This document shows, one piece after another, positions 62,277 to 64,000 of a stretch of 64,000 nucleotides of DNA. How positions within the stretch are numbered: position 1 is the stretch's first letter; each line of letters begins with the position of its first letter. This DNA comes from Ruminiclostridium papyrosolvens C7 (lineage in GTDB: Bacteria > Bacillota > Clostridia > Acetivibrionales > DSM-1351). Under the pieces are notes generated by a model. The model was not told where the DNA came from. It saw nothing but the letters and a program-made list of their open reading frames with translations, and did no database searches. The stretch lies in assembly GCF_000421965.1 (NCBI RefSeq), contig NZ_ATAY01000034.1, positions 1 to 64,000 on the forward strand, given 5' to 3'. A program made the position numbers and the translations under genes.

Positions 62277-64000
62277 ATGGACAAATATATGCCTATTGGC
62301 AACAAGTTTCCCCGTATTCTACATGGTGGAGATTACAACCCGGAGCAGTGGTTGGAGACGCCAAAGATAATAGATGAAGATTTTCGTCTTATGAAGCTTG
62401 CCCACTGTAATGCAATGACAGTTGGAATCTTTTCGTGGATGGCACTGGAGCCGGAAGAGGGCAAGTACAATTTCGGTTGGATGGACGATATTATGGATAG
62501 GTTTGCTCAAAAGGGAATGGCTGCTATTCTGGCTACTCCCAGTGGTGCAAAACCCAGTTGGTTTTCGCAAAAATACCCTGAAATATTGCGTACTCAGGCC
62601 GACAGACTAAAGGATTTACATGGGGGACGTCATAACCATTGTTTTACCTCTCCCATTTACCGTAAGAAGGTGAGCCAAATCAATCGTATGCTGGCAGAAC
62701 GGTATGGAAAGCATCCTGCATTAATTTTATGGCATATATCTAATGAATACAGCGGGGAATGTCATTGTCCCCTTTGTCAGGATGAGTTCCGTAGCTTTCT
62801 TCGGAATAAGTATGACAATGACCTTGACAGGCTCAACCATGAGTGGTGGACGGGCTTCTGGGCACACCGGTATACAGATTGGTCACAAATTGAGTCACCA
62901 TCTCCACGGGGTGAGCATGAGACTCATGGACTTATTCTGGATTGGAAAAGGTTTGTCTCACACCAGACAATTGACTTTTTTAGAAACGAAATAAAACCCT
63001 TACGGGAATTAACACCGGACATTCCTGTTACTACAAATCTGATGGGAACCTTTCCGGGTATAGAATACAGGGAACTTGCAAAAGAATTGGATGTAGTTTC
63101 CTGGGATAATTATCCCACCTGGCATACCACGGAGCAGCCGGATTGGAAAATCGGTGTACGAACTTCATTTGTCCATGACCTTAACAGGTCTCTCAAACAG
63201 GGTAAACCCTTTATGATGATGGAAAGTACACCAAGTACTGTTAACTGGCAAAAGGTAAACAAGCTAAAGCGCCCCGGCATGCATTTGCTATCGTCATTGC
63301 AGGCGGTGGCTCATGGCAGTGACACAGTTCAGTACTTTCAATGGCGAAAATCACGGGGGAGTTTTGAAAAATTCCATGGTGCGGTGGTGGATCATGCAGG
63401 CCATGAGAACACCCGTGTTTTCAGGGATGTTGCACAGGTGGGGCAAGCACTTGAAAAACTGGACGAAGTTGTGGGAACTACGGTTCATCCGCAAGTTGCA
63501 ATAATATTTGATTGGGAAAACCGATGGGCCATAGAGGAGGCACAGGCTCTTGCCCGTGACAGGATAAAGTATGAGGAAACCTGTATCTCACATTATACAG
63601 CCTTCTGGATGCAAGGGGTAACCGTAGACATTATAGGTGCAAGAGAAGATTTTTCACAGTATAAGCTTGTTATTGCACCTATGCTCTATATGACACATCC
63701 CGGTGTTGGACAGCGTATAGAGTCCTTTGTTAGGGAGGGAGGAACTTTTGTTACCAGCTATTGGAGCGGAATTGTAAATGAGAATGACCTATGTCATCTG
63801 GGAGGATTTCCGGGGCCTCTGCGTGGGGTTACAGGTGTTTGGAGTGAGGAAATAGACACATTGCACCCCGATGAAAACAATAATTTGATTATGAATGATA
63901 ATTCTCTGGGACTTTTTGGTACTTACAGGGTGCAGGACTTCTGTGATTTGATTCACGCAGAATCTGCACAGGTTCTGGCTGTGTACGGAGACGATTTTTA
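62277..64000 (+). CDS. GH42 beta-galactosidase, C-terminus cut by window edge
   Basis: About 574 residues are visible from the ATG at 62277, which has AAGGAGAG upstream; the frame runs off the right edge. The opening (HGGDYNPEQW) and metal-site Cys cluster (ECHCPLC) are GH42-like. The acid/base is E157 in WHISNEYSG and the nucleophile E316 in MMMESTPSTVNW. GH42 enzymes release non-reducing beta-galactose. In this locus it would remove the beta-1,2-galactose of the xyloglucan side chain, after fucose removal by GH95. No signal peptide is present. Confidence 0.93.
   Translation, partial: MDKYMPIGNKFPRILHGGDYNPEQWLETPKIIDEDFRLMKLAHCNAMTVGIFSWMALEPEEGKYNFGWMDDIMDRFAQKGMAAILATPSGAKPSWFSQKYPEILRTQADRLKDLHGGRHNHCFTSPIYRKKVSQINRMLAERYGKHPALILWHISNEYSGECHCPLCQDEFRSFLRNKYDNDLDRLNHEWWTGFWAHRYTDWSQIESPSPRGEHETHGLILDWKRFVSHQTIDFFRNEIKPLRELTPDIPVTTNLMGTFPGIEYRELAKELDVVSWDNYPTWHTTEQPDWKIGVRTSFVHDLNRSLKQGKPFMMMESTPSTVNWQKVNKLKRPGMHLLSSLQAVAHGSDTVQYFQWRKSRGSFEKFHGAVVDHAGHENTRVFRDVAQVGQALEKLDEVVGTTVHPQVAIIFDWENRWAIEEAQALARDRIKYEETCISHYTAFWMQGVTVDIIGAREDFSQYKLVIAPMLYMTHPGVGQRIESFVREGGTFVTSYWSGIVNENDLCHLGGFPGPLRGVTGVWSEEIDTLHPDENNNLIMNDNSLGLFGTYRVQDFCDLIHAESAQVLAVYGDDF

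Noticed and set aside
1-64000. rRNA, tRNA, CRISPR arrays, prophage genes, replication origins
   Set aside because: None could be recognised on either strand; all long stretches are explained by ordinary coding genes.

Overview
The window looks like a chromosomal segment of a low-GC, Gram-positive, anaerobic, spore-forming and probably motile clostridium. The best fit is a mesophilic plant-fibre degrader of the Ruminiclostridium (Clostridium cellulolyticum/papyrosolvens) type. The basis is AT-rich DNA with strong GGAGG ribosome sites, an [FeFe]-hydrogenase operon, L-lactate dehydrogenase, SpoVB- and GerMN-type sporulation genes, a YjfB-type motility protein, clostripain, and an xyloglucan-oligosaccharide locus. 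The species is an inference from gene content. No rRNA, tRNA, CRISPR array or intact transposase was seen.

Layout. 1-14.5 kb: the N-terminal part of a secreted thermolysin-like protease (cut by the left edge), a very small complete transcription unit encoding an unrecognised 39-residue peptide, a DEAD-box helicase, a HAD phosphatase with glycerol-1-phosphate dehydrogenase, L-lactate dehydrogenase, a GGDEF protein with bacteriohemerythrin and NADH oxidase, an MFS exporter, a HAD phosphatase, a SpoVB-like flippase and a DUF1294 protein. 14.6-18.1 kb: an FHA / FtsW-RodA / class B PBP cell-wall operon and a convergent yjfB-like gene. 18.2-23.4 kb: a one-carbon/methionine pair (homocysteine methyltransferase-MTHFR fusion plus a pterin-binding methyltransferase), an acyl-CoA ligase and an inositol monophosphatase. 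23.8-26.3 kb: a lipoprotein and clostripain.

26.3-29.8 kb holds the most unusual system, a ribosomally made, modified peptide (RiPP) cassette. A 50-residue Cys-rich precursor (CGCGCGC core, Clo7bot-like) is followed by a hairpin, a radical SAM/SPASM maturase, a TIGR04066-like protein and a degenerate acyl-carrier-like protein. A response regulator and a sensor kinase follow as a separate transcription unit. 32-38 kb: a membrane-anchored MutS-like ATPase, a small Cys-rich protein and a three-gene NAD-linked [FeFe]-hydrogenase operon with a near-consensus promoter. 38-47.9 kb: a 42-residue ORF, a Ca2+-type P-type ATPase, tandem PQQ-repeat beta-propeller proteins, signal peptidase I, an acyl-ACP thioesterase, a GerMN protein and a DUF218 protein.

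47.9-64 kb is a divergent carbohydrate locus. Leftward run two permeases, a lipoprotein binding protein and a GH95 alpha-fucosidase. Rightward run a GH31 alpha-xylosidase, a GH3 beta-glucosidase, a YesM/YesN-type two-component system and a GH42 beta-galactosidase cut by the right edge. Together these activities match the linkages in fucosylated xyloglucan oligosaccharides. All four hydrolases lack signal peptides, so import followed by cytoplasmic breakdown is the likely scheme. A 13-bp inverted repeat between the two divergent promoters is a good candidate for the response-regulator operator.
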